A stretch of DNA of 64,000 nt from Sporanaerobium hydrogeniformans (GTDB taxonomy: Bacteria; Bacillota; Clostridia; Lachnospirales; Cellulosilyticaceae), in assembly GCF_002735925.1 (NCBI RefSeq), contig NZ_PEDL01000001.1, forward strand, positions 557,969-621,968. The letters are read 5' to 3'. Each line of letters begins with the position of its first letter. The first letter of the stretch is position 1. Position numbers and translations under genes: made by a program. The notes under the pieces are model-generated. The model was not told where the DNA came from and did no database searches. It saw only the letters and a program-made list of their open reading frames with translations. This document shows, piece by piece, positions 17,245-26,379 of this stretch.

Positions 17245-18368
17245 GTAAACATGCAATTCTCTCTGCATCTGGAGCTCATCGCTGGATGAACTGTACACCA
17301 TCGGCAAGGTTGGAGCTGGAGTTTGATGACAACAGCGGTGAAGCTGCAGCTGAAGGCACAGCTGCCCATGCGTTAAGTGAACATAAACTCCGCAAGGCGC
17401 TTAAGATGAGATCAAAAAAGCCGGTTTCTCCATATGACTCAGATGAGATGGATAATTACACCGATGGATATGTAGAGTATGTGCTTGAAGTGATTGAGCA
17501 AGCCAAGCAGACATGTAGTGACCCCTTAATCTTGATAGAACAGCGGCTTGATTTTTCAAAGTATGTTCCTGATGGCTTTGGGACCGGGGATTGTGTAATT
17601 ATCGCTGACGGAACTCTTCACATTATTGATTTTAAGTATGGTCAGGGTGTCTTAGTCAGCGCAGAGGACAATCCTCAAATGAAACTATATGCCCTTGGTG
17701 CACTAGGTCTCTTTGATGGTATTTATGACATCGAGATGGTTTTAATGACAATTTATCAACCTCGTCGTGAAAATATCAGCACGTCCACAGTCTCAAAAGA
17801 AAGCTTGTATCGATGGGCTGAAGAAGTTTTGAAACCTAAAGCTGAACTGGCCTTCGCTGGTGACGGAAACTATTGCCCCGGAGAGTGGTGTCAATTTTGT
17901 CGGGCTGCAGTGAAATGTCGAGCAAGAGCAGAAGCGAAAATGAAACTGGCTACATTTGAGTTTGCGCTACCGCCACTTTTATCAGATGAAGAAATTGCTG
18001 AGATTCTATCTTCTATCGGTGATCTCACCAGATGGACAAATGAGATTATAGCCTATGCGACAGATGCAGCAGTTAATCATGGAAAGAAGTGGCCCGGCTT
18101 TAAAGTAGTCGAAGGCCGTTCCAACCGTAAATACAAAGATGAAGAAGCGGTCGCAGAAGCGGCAAAGAATGCAGGTTATCGCGACATATACAAGCAAAGT
18201 CTCATCACTATTACTGAAATGGAGAAATTGATGGGCAAGACAAAATTTAATGAAGTCATTGGTGGACTAATTATGAAGCCACCAGGCAAACCGACGCTAG
18301 TACCAGTTTCAGACAAGCGTCCTGAAATGAACACATCATCAGCAAAAAATGATTTTATGGAGGTATAA
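17241..18368 (+). CDS. DUF2800 phage nuclease (PD-(D/E)XK, AddB-like cysteines)
   Basis: A 375-aa protein. A GTGDC...LHIIDFKYGQG segment (~114-135) supplies the D...DxK nuclease core. CPGEWCQFC...C (~212-225) is a cysteine cluster of the kind that binds an iron-sulfur cluster in AddB/RecB-like nucleases. This family stands next to DUF2815 and phage DNA polymerase in many Bacillota prophages and is thought to process DNA ends during phage recombination or replication. Start ATG overlaps the TGA of the preceding gene. The cluster and active-site motifs are intact. Confidence 0.85.
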   Translation: MSKHAILSASGAHRWMNCTPSARLELEFDDNSGEAAAEGTAAHALSEHKLRKALKMRSKKPVSPYDSDEMDNYTDGYVEYVLEVIEQAKQTCSDPLILIEQRLDFSKYVPDGFGTGDCVIIADGTLHIIDFKYGQGVLVSAEDNPQMKLYALGALGLFDGIYDIEMVLMTIYQPRRENISTSTVSKESLYRWAEEVLKPKAELAFAGDGNYCPGEWCQFCRAAVKCRARAEAKMKLATFEFALPPLLSDEEIAEILSSIGDLTRWTNEIIAYATDAAVNHGKKWPGFKVVEGRSNRKYKDEEAVAEAAKNAGYRDIYKQSLITITEMEKLMGKTKFNEVIGGLIMKPPGKPTLVPVSDKRPEMNTSSAKNDFMEV

Positions 18369-18372
18369 TACT

Positions 18373-18933
18373 ATGTCAAAAACAGTAAAAAGAACGAACC
18401 CAACGAAAGTAATCACAGGAGTTGTACGACTCTCTTATGCCAATGTCTGGGAACCTAAATCTATCAATGGCGGTACTGAAAAATACAGTGTGAGCCTGAT
18501 TATCCCTAAGAGTGATACTAAAACCTTAAGCGCTATCAACGAAGCAGTGAATGCCGCCATAGAGGAAGGTAAAGGTAAATTCGGTGGGAAGATTCCCAAT
18601 AAAGCAGTTCTCAAGCTCCCTCTGCGTGATGGCGACATTGATCGTCCGGATGATGAGGCTTATGCCAACAGCTATTTTATCAATGCCAACAGCAATACTG
18701 CTCCACAAATTGTAGACAGAAACGTCAATCCAATCCTTGATCGTTCAGAAGTGTACTCCGGTGTCTATGCAAGAGTGAGTATCAACTTCTACGCCTTTAA
18801 CTCCAATGGAAATAAGGGTATAGCGTGTGGCCTTGGAAACATTCAAAAAATCCGCGATGGTGAGCCTTTAGGCGGTAGAACCAATGCAGCTGATGACTTT
18901 GCCACTGACGTGGATGACGACTTTTTATCATGA
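18373..18933 (+). CDS. DUF2815 protein, probable phage ssDNA-binding protein
   Basis: A 186-aa protein starting MSKTVKRTNPTKVITG, with TGGAGG 9 nt upstream; an in-frame ATG 24 nt earlier precedes that site. It is beta-rich and ends in an acidic, disordered tail (DDFATDVDDDFLS), which is the mark of single-strand DNA-binding proteins that recruit partners through an acidic C-terminus. The last codons overlap the polymerase ATG (ATGA). Placement between a recombination nuclease and the polymerase fits coating of ssDNA at the replication fork. Confidence 0.8.
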   Translation: MSKTVKRTNPTKVITGVVRLSYANVWEPKSINGGTEKYSVSLIIPKSDTKTLSAINEAVNAAIEEGKGKFGGKIPNKAVLKLPLRDGDIDRPDDEAYANSYFINANSNTAPQIVDRNVNPILDRSEVYSGVYARVSINFYAFNSNGNKGIACGLGNIQKIRDGEPLGGRTNAADDFATDVDDDFLS

Positions 18934-20864
18934 GAACCCTCAGCATAGATATAGAAACATATAGTAGCGTAGACATCGCCAAAAGCGGGGTCTATCGTTA
19001 CGCTGAAGCACCGGATTTTCAAATCCTACTTTTGGGCTACAGTGTGGATGGTGGTCCTGTACAGGTAGTTGATTTGGCATGTGGCGAAAAGATCCCACAA
19101 GAAATCCAGAATGCAGTTCTAGATAGCCAGATTATAAAGTGGGCATTTAATGCTCAATTTGAACGAATCTGCTTGTCTCGTCATTTTGGTGTCTGGCTTG
19201 AGCCTGCTTCATGGCGTTGTACGATGGTGTGGTCTGCCTACCTAGGACTTCCTCTATCGCTAGAAGGAGCGGCTCTTGTAACAGGAGCTGATAAGAAAAA
19301 GCTGACTGAGGGTAAGGAACTCATAAGATATTTCTCAGTTCCCTGCAAAGCGACTCAGTCTAATGGAGGCCGAACTCGCAATCTACCGGAGCATGCTTTA
19401 GAAAAGTGGGAGAGTTTCAAAGCATATAACCTTCGAGATGTTGAAGCTGAACTTTCCATACAGGCAAAGCTTCATAAGTTCCCTATGCCAGAAGAGGAGT
19501 GGCAGAACTATATTCTAGACCAGCAGATTAATGATCGAGGTATTCAATTGGATTTAGAATTGGTAAGGCAGGCTATCCAGTGTGATGAACAAACCCGAGA
19601 GGAATTCACAAGCCGACTAAAAGAGCTTACTAAACTTGAAAATCCAAACTCAGTGACCCAGATGAAAACCTGGCTATCGGAAAGTGGTCTGGAAACGGAT
19701 AGTCTTGATAAGGCGTCAGTTAAGGCACTATTAAAGGAAGCTCCAGATCACCTGAGTGAAGTGCTGGAATTGAGGCAACTACTAGCCAAGTCCAGTGTAA
19801 AGAAATACACCGCTATGGAAAATGCAGTATGTGCAGATGAAAGAGCACGTGGTCTATTGCAGTTTTATGGTGCCAATCGAACCGGCAGATTTGCAGGGAG
19901 GCTTATACAAGTTCAAAATCTTCCGCAGAACCATTTGCCGGATTTGGAGCAGGCGCGAAGGTTAGTTAGAGGTGGTCATTTTGAGGCCTTGGAATTATTG
20001 TACGATTCTGTTCCAGGAGTTTTGTCCGAGTTAATCCGTACTGCCTTTGTTCCAAAGAAAGGATATAAGTTTATTGTTGCTGATTTTAGTGCAATTGAAG
20101 CTAGAGTGATTGCCTGGCTCGCAGGCGAGACATGGAGAAATGAGGTATTCGCTACCCATGGCAAGATTTACGAAGCATCCGCTTCCCAGATGTTTAGGGT
20201 CCCCTTGGAAGAAGTCACAAAAGGTAGTCCACTCAGACAAAAAGGAAAAATTGCGGAGTTGGCCTTGGGTTATGGTGGATCGGTTGGTGCGTTAAAAGCA
20301 ATGGGAGCACTTGATATGGGTCTTACCGAAGAAGAGTTAAAGCCACTGGTATATGCGTGGAGAAATGCGAATCCAAACATTGTTAGGCTTTGGTGGGATG
20401 TCGATAGAGCAGTTAAAAAAGCTGTAAAAGAAAGATCCAGAACAGAAACTCATCGTATCCGATTTGAATATCGTAGTGGAATGCTGTTGATATGGCTGCC
20501 ATCCGGGAGACAGCTTACCTATGTCAAACCAAGGATGGGGATTAACAGATTCGGCAGTGAAGCAGTGACGTATGAAGGCGTTGGTGCCACAAAGAAGTGG
20601 GAGCGTATTGAAAGCTATGGTCCGAAGTTTGTTGAGAACATCGTGCAGGCCATTTCAAGAGATCTTCTTTGCCATTCCATGCGAAATCTGGATGAAGCAG
20701 GACTAAATATTGTCATGCATGTCCATGATGAGGCAGTTTTAGAGGTTCCTTTAGAAATATGCGTACAAGACGTCTGTGTTCTTATGGGTCAGGTACCGCC
20801 TTGGGCGCATGGGCTTCTACTTCGTGCTGATGGATTTGAATGTGATTTTTATAAAAAAGATTAA
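18930..20864 (+). CDS. Phage family A DNA polymerase with 3'-5' exonuclease domain
   Basis: A 644-aa protein. The exonuclease motif lies at the very N-terminus (SIDIETYSS, D7/E9), with the ExoIII-like YNLRDVEAE near 170. The polymerase domain shows motif A VADFSAIEARV (~382-392), motif B RQKGKIAELALGYGG (~437-451) and motif C MHVHDEAVLE (~596-605). All catalytic carboxylates are present. It lacks the long 5'-nuclease domain of cellular Pol I, as usual for phage versions. It would replicate phage DNA together with the VapE-type primase-helicase downstream. A GC-rich hairpin with a T tract follows the stop. Confidence 0.93.
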   Translation: MRTLSIDIETYSSVDIAKSGVYRYAEAPDFQILLLGYSVDGGPVQVVDLACGEKIPQEIQNAVLDSQIIKWAFNAQFERICLSRHFGVWLEPASWRCTMVWSAYLGLPLSLEGAALVTGADKKKLTEGKELIRYFSVPCKATQSNGGRTRNLPEHALEKWESFKAYNLRDVEAELSIQAKLHKFPMPEEEWQNYILDQQINDRGIQLDLELVRQAIQCDEQTREEFTSRLKELTKLENPNSVTQMKTWLSESGLETDSLDKASVKALLKEAPDHLSEVLELRQLLAKSSVKKYTAMENAVCADERARGLLQFYGANRTGRFAGRLIQVQNLPQNHLPDLEQARRLVRGGHFEALELLYDSVPGVLSELIRTAFVPKKGYKFIVADFSAIEARVIAWLAGETWRNEVFATHGKIYEASASQMFRVPLEEVTKGSPLRQKGKIAELALGYGGSVGALKAMGALDMGLTEEELKPLVYAWRNANPNIVRLWWDVDRAVKKAVKERSRTETHRIRFEYRSGMLLIWLPSGRQLTYVKPRMGINRFGSEAVTYEGVGATKKWERIESYGPKFVENIVQAISRDLLCHSMRNLDEAGLNIVMHVHDEAVLEVPLEICVQDVCVLMGQVPPWAHGLLLRADGFECDFYKKD

Positions 20865-20867
20865 TTT

Positions 20868-20920
20868 GAGGGGGTTCGAAGCCTCCTCTTTTTTTGCTTA
20901 TAGCTGAGGGCATGTTTTAT
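20868..20920 (+). terminator. Intrinsic terminator and recurrent intergenic element, copy 2
   Basis: GAGGGGG (20868-20874) pairs with CCTCCTC (20882-20888), seven pairs with one G-U, loop TTCGAAG, then seven Ts. The continuation GCTTATAGCTGAGGGC matches the recurrent element at 16651 and 51730. It separates the polymerase from the antirepressor gene. Confidence 0.75.
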
Positions 20921-20950
20921 CGCTCTACAACTATATGCTGGAGGTTCGAT

Positions 20951-21742
20951 ATGAACAAATTAACGATTTTCAACTACGAGGGCAACAATGTCAGAACAAT
21001 TTTAAAGGATGGTAATCCTTGGTGGGTACTTAAGGATGTCTGTTCTGTGCTAGAAATTGGAAACAGTCGTGATGTTACATCTCGATTGGACAGTGATGAA
21101 AAGGGAGTCGATATTATCGACACCCCTGGAGGAAAACAGGAAGTATCTATTATCAATGAAAGTGGCCTTTATAGCGTGATATTGGTTTCTCGAAAGCCAG
21201 AAGCTAAAAAGTTCAAGCGCTGGGTAACTCATGAGGTTCTTCCTTCAATCAGAAGGCATGGACTTTATGCTACAGATGAGTTGCTTGCTAATCCAGACTT
21301 TTTAATTAAAGCATTGCAGGAACTTAAAGCTGCAAGAGCCAAAAATGCCGAGCTAACAACTACGATTAGTATTCAGGAACAGCAGATTGCAGAAATGAAA
21401 CCAAAAGCCAGTTATTACGATGTGGTGCTTAATTGCAAGGATGCGGTGTCTATCACAACAATCGCCAAGGATTATGGAAAGTCTGGTCGCTGGTTCAATG
21501 AATATCTACATGATCTTGGCGTTCAGTTCCGTCAAGGGAAAATCTGGCTCTTATATCAAAAGTATGCCCAACATGGATATACAACAACAAAAACCCATAC
21601 GTACCCTGGAAAGGATGGAACGATACATTCAAAGGTTCATACCTATTGGACTCAGAAAGGACGCTTGTTTATTTATGAGCTTCTAAAGGATCATGGCATT
21701 TTACCACTGATTGAACAAGAGTCTGAATTCGAGGGGATGTAG
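20951..21742 (+). CDS. Phage antirepressor (Bro-N plus KilA-C/ANT)
   Basis: A 263-aa protein starting MNKLTIFNYEGNNVRT, with TGGAGG 8 nt upstream. Residues ~1-105 form a Bro-N domain (NPWWVLKDVCSVL, then ESGLYSVILVSRKPEAKKFKRW split across the domain). A coiled linker follows (~115-145), then a KilA-C/ANT domain (IAKDYGKSGRWFNEYLHDLG ... YWTQKGRLFIYELLKDHG). Proteins of this type counter a CI-like repressor or bind DNA during induction. The target here could be the small HTH protein of the divergent operon, although that is inference. Confidence 0.88.
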   Translation: MNKLTIFNYEGNNVRTILKDGNPWWVLKDVCSVLEIGNSRDVTSRLDSDEKGVDIIDTPGGKQEVSIINESGLYSVILVSRKPEAKKFKRWVTHEVLPSIRRHGLYATDELLANPDFLIKALQELKAARAKNAELTTTISIQEQQIAEMKPKASYYDVVLNCKDAVSITTIAKDYGKSGRWFNEYLHDLGVQFRQGKIWLLYQKYAQHGYTTTKTHTYPGKDGTIHSKVHTYWTQKGRLFIYELLKDHGILPLIEQESEFEGM

Positions 21743-21744
21743 TT

Positions 21745-22164
21745 ATGGATAGATATAACGCCGATAGCTATCCAGATCCAACTGCAGCAGAAGCCTTGGA
21801 AAATGTCATGCGTGAAGAAAAAGTAAAATGCTACAAACCTTGTGTCTTTATTTGTTCACCTTTTGCTGGGGATACAGAAAAAAATCTGAAGAAGGCCAGA
21901 AAATATCTGAAGTTTGCAGTTGAGCAAGGAACTATTCCTTTTGCTCCTCATCTGCTATACCCTCAAGTTCTAGATGATAGCGATCCAGAACAAAGAAAAC
22001 TAGGACTATTCTTTGGAATGGTTTGGCTTAGAAAGTGCGAGGAACTGTGGGTATTTGGTCGCAACATCTCAAAAGGAATGCAAGCAGAAATAGATAAAGC
22101 ATCGAAGCATCGTATTCCTATTCGGTATTTTACCGAAAACTGCAGGGAGGTGCAGAAGATATGA
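21745..22164 (+). CDS. DUF4406 protein (nucleoside deoxyribosyltransferase-like fold)
   Basis: A 139-aa protein. VFICSPFAGDTEKNLKKARK (~30-49) and the later GMVWLRKCEELWVFG plus SKGMQAEIDKA are the nucleotide-binding and catalytic-loop patterns of the DUF4406 / nucleoside 2-deoxyribosyltransferase superfamily, including the Glu in GMQAEI. Such proteins cut or exchange the base of (deoxy)nucleotides. In a phage replication operon this points to nucleotide-pool editing or modification. Two-base spacing to the antirepressor and a 4-nt overlap with the next gene mark one operon. Confidence 0.75.
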   Translation: MDRYNADSYPDPTAAEALENVMREEKVKCYKPCVFICSPFAGDTEKNLKKARKYLKFAVEQGTIPFAPHLLYPQVLDDSDPEQRKLGLFFGMVWLRKCEELWVFGRNISKGMQAEIDKASKHRIPIRYFTENCREVQKI

Positions 22165-24506
22165 AGATAGCGGTTGGTAACAGCCGAATGGATAAAAAGT
22201 GGAAGAACAAAGACATCACATGGGAGGACTTCATCTCCCGAGTTAAATCTACTATACGAACAACAGAAACAGTATCTGAATTCCGAAAAATGAGTCGCGC
22301 TCAGCAGGACTCAATAAAAGACGTCGGTGGATTTGTGGGAGGAGCTCTTCGTGAAGGAAAGCGCAGAAATGGTTATGTCCTCTCCCGCTCCCTTCTGACA
22401 TTAGATATGGATTATGCCAAACCGAGGATTTGGGATCAAATTGAAGCATTACATGATTTCAAATGCTGCATCTATTCAACCCATAAACATACACCAGATG
22501 CACCGCGATTAAGACTTATCATTCCAATTAAAAGAGAAGTAACAGAGGATGAATACCCAGCTCTTGGCCGGATGGTTGCAAAGGAGATTGGGATTGATTT
22601 ATTCGATGATACCACTTATGAGCCATCTAGGTTAATGTATTGGCCATCCACACCGTCTGATGGAGAATTTGTCTTTAAAGAAAAGGATGGAGAGCTTTTA
22701 GATCCTGATGTTTATCTTTCCAAATATGCAGATTGGCGGGATACATCCATGTGGCCTGTATCCACAAGACAATCAGAGGTTGTACAAAGGAAAATCACAA
22801 AGCAAGCAGATCCTTTAAGTAAAGAGGGTGCTGTCGGGGCATTTTGTAGAGCTTATACCATTGAAGAAGCTATCAATACATTTTTGGCGGATGTATATGA
22901 GCCAAGTGCTATGAATGGCAGGTTTGATTATATTCCAGCAGATTCTTCAGCGGGCTTGGTAATCTATGATGGTAAATTTGCTTATAGCCATCATGCTACT
23001 GATCCAGCATGTGGAATGTTGCTAAACGCATTTGATTTGGTCCGAGTGCATAAGTTTCGGGAACTAGATGAAAAGGTGACAGAAAATACACCGCCAAGTA
23101 AACTACCTTCATTTAGAGCCATGACAGATTTGGCATTAGAGGATGAACGGGTAAAAGAGCAGTTTGCTGAAGAAAGAAAGGCTCAGGCAGAAAAAGAGTT
23201 TGTTGATGAAGATTGGGAAAAGCAACTGGAGCTTGACAAGACAGGATCAGTTAAAAATACCCTTAGAAACTTGATTTTAATACTCGAAAATGATCCAAAC
23301 CTGAAAAGCATTGTGTTTAATCAGCTATCAGATAGTCTCGAAATAAAAGGTGATGTTCCTTGGCCGCATCCATCAAAGTTCTGGAGAGATGCAGACGATG
23401 CTCAGTTGATTAGTTACATCGACACCCATTACGGAACCTTTTCTGCAAGAAACTATGATGTGGCGGTAGCAAAGGTAGCTGACGACCGATCTTATCATCC
23501 TATTCGTGAGTTTATTGATGCACTCCCTGAATGGGATAAGGTACCGCGAGTAGATACCCTGCTCATCGATTATCTAGGTGCATCAGATAACTCTTATGTT
23601 CGGGCTGTAACAAGAAAAACTTTATGTGCAGCTATCTCTCGTGTGCTAACTCCTGGTATCAAATTCGATTCCATGTTGGTTCTTAATGGCCCGCAGGGAG
23701 TTGGAAAAAGCACTCTCATAGCCAAGTTGGGTGGAGACTGGTTTTCAGATAGTTTGAGCTTGTCAGATACCAAGGATAAGACCGCCGCAGAAAAGTTACA
23801 AGGTTACTGGATTTTAGAAATTGGAGAGCTGGCTGGACTAAAAAAAGCAGAAGTAGAAACACTTAGAAGCTTCTTATCTCGCCAGAATGATATTTATCGA
23901 GCTAGCTTTGGCAAGAGAGCTACTCCTCACTTAAGACAATGTGTCTTTTTTGGCACCACTAATGCTGAAAAAGGCTATTTACGGGATACCACAGGAAACC
24001 GTCGTTTTTGGCCGGTAAAGACCCCGGGAAATGGTACAAAAAAGTCATGGCAGTTAGAGCAGGATGAAATTCTGCAGATATGGGCTGAGGCTCTTACCTA
24101 TGTAAAGGCTGGAGAGAAATTGTACCTTGATGCTAGCCTTGAAAAGCTTGCAAAAGAAGAACAGCGAGAAGCTATGGAGTCCGATGAGCGAGAAGGTTTG
24201 GTTAGAGAGTACCTTGATATGCTTTTACCTGAGGATTGGGACACCATGGATCTATATGAACGTCGAGCCTATATCAACGGGACTGAGTTTGGTGAAAGCC
24301 AAAGGGTTGGTGTTTGGAAACGAAAATCGGTTTCTAATATGGAAATCTGGTGTGAGTGCTTTGGCAAAGATCGAGCCAATCTCCGAAGAATGGATGGCAA
24401 TGAGATATCTGCAATTATGGCAAGTATCGGAGGCTGGACTGGACTCGTGAAAAAAGAACGTATCCCGCTTTATGGACCACAATGGGTTTATGTTCCCAAA
24501 ACATAA
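22161..24506 (+). CDS. VapE/VirE-type phage primase-helicase
   Basis: A 781-aa protein with GGGAGGTG before the ATG. The N-terminal ~290 residues carry an archaeo-eukaryotic-primase-like region (SLLTLDMDYAKP, SHHATDPACG). The C-terminal half is the virulence-associated E helicase: P-loop NGPQGVGKST (~509-518), Walker B-like YWILEIGELAGL, and sensor region FFGTTNAEKGYLRD-x-GNRRFWP. These proteins prime and unwind DNA at the phage origin. The intergenic region just downstream is dense in one hexamer and may be that origin. Confidence 0.9.
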   Translation: MKIAVGNSRMDKKWKNKDITWEDFISRVKSTIRTTETVSEFRKMSRAQQDSIKDVGGFVGGALREGKRRNGYVLSRSLLTLDMDYAKPRIWDQIEALHDFKCCIYSTHKHTPDAPRLRLIIPIKREVTEDEYPALGRMVAKEIGIDLFDDTTYEPSRLMYWPSTPSDGEFVFKEKDGELLDPDVYLSKYADWRDTSMWPVSTRQSEVVQRKITKQADPLSKEGAVGAFCRAYTIEEAINTFLADVYEPSAMNGRFDYIPADSSAGLVIYDGKFAYSHHATDPACGMLLNAFDLVRVHKFRELDEKVTENTPPSKLPSFRAMTDLALEDERVKEQFAEERKAQAEKEFVDEDWEKQLELDKTGSVKNTLRNLILILENDPNLKSIVFNQLSDSLEIKGDVPWPHPSKFWRDADDAQLISYIDTHYGTFSARNYDVAVAKVADDRSYHPIREFIDALPEWDKVPRVDTLLIDYLGASDNSYVRAVTRKTLCAAISRVLTPGIKFDSMLVLNGPQGVGKSTLIAKLGGDWFSDSLSLSDTKDKTAAEKLQGYWILEIGELAGLKKAEVETLRSFLSRQNDIYRASFGKRATPHLRQCVFFGTTNAEKGYLRDTTGNRRFWPVKTPGNGTKKSWQLEQDEILQIWAEALTYVKAGEKLYLDASLEKLAKEEQREAMESDEREGLVREYLDMLLPEDWDTMDLYERRAYINGTEFGESQRVGVWKRKSVSNMEIWCECFGKDRANLRRMDGNEISAIMASIGGWTGLVKKERIPLYGPQWVYVPKT

Positions 24507-24753
24507 TTTAGTTTGGAACACATGGAACAATTTTTTCTCGGGAACAGATTTCACCTGTTCCGGTGAAACAAAAACGGTCTTTTGGTACACCTCATCGGAA
24601 CAGGCGGCAGCCCCTTGTAAAGTAGGCTACTTTATAACTTATGTTCCATTGTTCCAAAAATAATTATTAAAAATAATCCTAAAGACAAAAAGAAGAAATT
24701 ACCTGCAGACGCGTATATACGCGCGTATAGAGACTTTTTGGATTTAGGGAACA
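24491..24753. repeat. Nine GGAACA/TGTTCC hexamers, candidate replication origin
   Basis: GGAACA begins at 24515, 24524, 24541, 24597 and 24748; TGTTCC begins at 24491, 24556, 24642 and 24650. Two form a 7-bp inverted repeat (GGAACAG/CTGTTCC, 24541-24561) and others are close tandem pairs 8-9 nt apart. Less than one copy is expected by chance in 263 bp. The cluster starts at the end of the primase-helicase gene and fills the 257-bp gap before the nuclease gene, where phage origins are often found. Confidence 0.65.
24710..24723. repeat. Perfect 14-bp palindrome CGCGTATATACGCG
   Basis: A self-complementary site followed by another CGCGTATA, within the hexamer-rich gap after the primase-helicase gene. 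The alternating purine-pyrimidine CG/TA steps could melt or adopt unusual structure, or bind a dimeric protein. Supports the idea of an origin in this gap. Confidence 0.55.
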
Positions 24754-24763
24754 TGGAGGCTAT

Positions 24764-25045
24764 ATGAGAGAAAAATGGATTGAACAACAACTGGTAAAAG
24801 CAGTAAAAGATATAGGCGGCATTGCACTGAAGATTGCATCACCAGGTTTTGATGGAATGCCAGACAGATTGATTCTTTTGCCGGATAAAAAAATAGCTTT
24901 TGTGGAGGTAAAAGCTCCAGGTAAAACCTTAAGGCCTCTACAGGAAAAGCGAAAAAGACAGTTAGAATCACTTGGATTTTTGGTATTCTGCCTGGATCAC
25001 ATAGAACAGATTGGAGGGATACTTCATGAAATACAAGCCTCATGA
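24764..25045 (+). CDS. VRR-NUC domain nuclease
   Basis: A 93-aa single-domain protein. GFDGMPDRLILLP followed by IAFVEVKAPGKTLRPLQEKR (~49-68) gives the PD...ExK active site and the conserved Gln of the VRR-NUC family. Stand-alone phage VRR-NUC proteins are structure-specific nucleases acting on DNA junctions. ATG follows GGAGGC. The gene overlaps the next one by 20 nt; the SNF2-type helicase downstream is its usual partner in these prophages. Confidence 0.9.
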   Translation: MREKWIEQQLVKAVKDIGGIALKIASPGFDGMPDRLILLPDKKIAFVEVKAPGKTLRPLQEKRKRQLESLGFLVFCLDHIEQIGGILHEIQAS

Positions 25046-26375
25046 ATATCAGGTTTATGCCACTGAGTATATCCTCACCCATCCCATAGCAGCAGTGCTT
25101 TTAGATATGGGATTAGGTAAGAGTGTCATTACCTTAACTGCCATCTTTGATTTAACACTGGATAGTTTTCTTGTTCGTAAGGTTCTGGTCATTGCACCTC
25201 TTCGAGTAGCCAGAGATACATGGCCTGCAGAGCTTGAAAAGTGGGATCACCTAAAAGGTCTTAAATACACCGTAGCAGTTGGCTCTGAGGTACAGAGGAA
25301 AACAGCCCTTATGAAAAGAGCTCAGGTATACATCATCAATCGAGAAAATGTCGAATGGCTAATTTCTAGAAGTGCCATACCCTTTGATTTTGACATGGTA
25401 GTAATCGATGAGCTGTCATCCTTCAAATCCCATCAAGCCAAGAGATTTAAAAGTTTAATGAAAGTTAGGCCAAAGATTAAAAGGATCGTAGGGCTTACCG
25501 GAACGCCATCATCCAATGGACTGATGGATTTATGGGCTGAGTATCGCCTGCTGGATATGGGACAGCGATTGGGCAGGTTTATTGGCAGATATCGAGAGGA
25601 CTTTTTCGTACCAGATAAACGCAATCAGCAAGTGATCTTCTCCTACAAACCAAAACCGGGAGCAGAAGAAGCTATTTATAGGCTCATATCTGACATCACT
25701 ATTAGCATGAAAGGGACAGACTACCTGAAGTTGCCGGAGTTGGTTATAAACGAAGTAGATGTAAAGCTTTCTGAAAAAGAAATGGAAATCCTTGACATTA
25801 TGAAGCGTGATTTAATTACAACTGTTAAAGGTGAGGAAATTACTGCAGCCAATGCAGCAGCTCTTTCAGGAAAGCTCCTGCAGATGGCAAACGGAGCAGT
25901 CTATGATGATCAAGGTGTAGTTATTCATATACATGACCGTAAGCTGGATGCACTGGAAGACTTAATCGAAGCTGCTAATGGCAAGCCAGTTCTAATTGCT
26001 TATTGGTTTAAACATGATTTATCACGAATACAAAAGCGCTTTGAAGTTGAGGTATTATCCACTAGCGATTCTATTAAAAGGTGGAATGATGGAGAAATCC
26101 CCATTGCAGTCATCCATCCAGCATCAGCAGGCCATGGACTGAACTTGCAAGCTGGAGGTTCAACTCTTGTATGGTTTGGCCTGACTTGGAGCTTGGAGCT
26201 TTACCAGCAAACCAATGCCCGTCTTTGGCGTCAAGGACAAAATGAAACGGTAGTGATCCATCACCTGATTGCCAAAGGCACCATTGATGAGCGTGTAATG
26301 AAAGCCCTAAATGATAAAAACAATACTCAATCCGCACTGATAGATGCGGTAAAAGCAACACTAAAGGAGGTCTGA
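25026..26375 (+). CDS. SNF2/DEAD-like phage helicase
   Basis: A 449-aa protein from the ATG at 25026 (MKYKPHEYQ), which has GGAGGG 7 nt upstream. Helicase motifs: LLDMGLGKS (25-33, motif I), VVIDELSSFKS (motif II with DELS in place of DEAH), GLTGTPSSNGLMDLW (motif III), and HPASAGHGLNLQ ... QQTNARLWRQGQ (motifs V and VI). SNF2-like ATPases of this size are found in phage replication modules, where they are thought to remodel or translocate on dsDNA. The overlap with VRR-NUC suggests a nuclease-helicase pair. Confidence 0.9.
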   Translation: MKYKPHEYQVYATEYILTHPIAAVLLDMGLGKSVITLTAIFDLTLDSFLVRKVLVIAPLRVARDTWPAELEKWDHLKGLKYTVAVGSEVQRKTALMKRAQVYIINRENVEWLISRSAIPFDFDMVVIDELSSFKSHQAKRFKSLMKVRPKIKRIVGLTGTPSSNGLMDLWAEYRLLDMGQRLGRFIGRYREDFFVPDKRNQQVIFSYKPKPGAEEAIYRLISDITISMKGTDYLKLPELVINEVDVKLSEKEMEILDIMKRDLITTVKGEEITAANAAALSGKLLQMANGAVYDDQGVVIHIHDRKLDALEDLIEAANGKPVLIAYWFKHDLSRIQKRFEVEVLSTSDSIKRWNDGEIPIAVIHPASAGHGLNLQAGGSTLVWFGLTWSLELYQQTNARLWRQGQNETVVIHHLIAKGTIDERVMKALNDKNNTQSALIDAVKATLKEV

Positions 26376-26379
26376 TACG

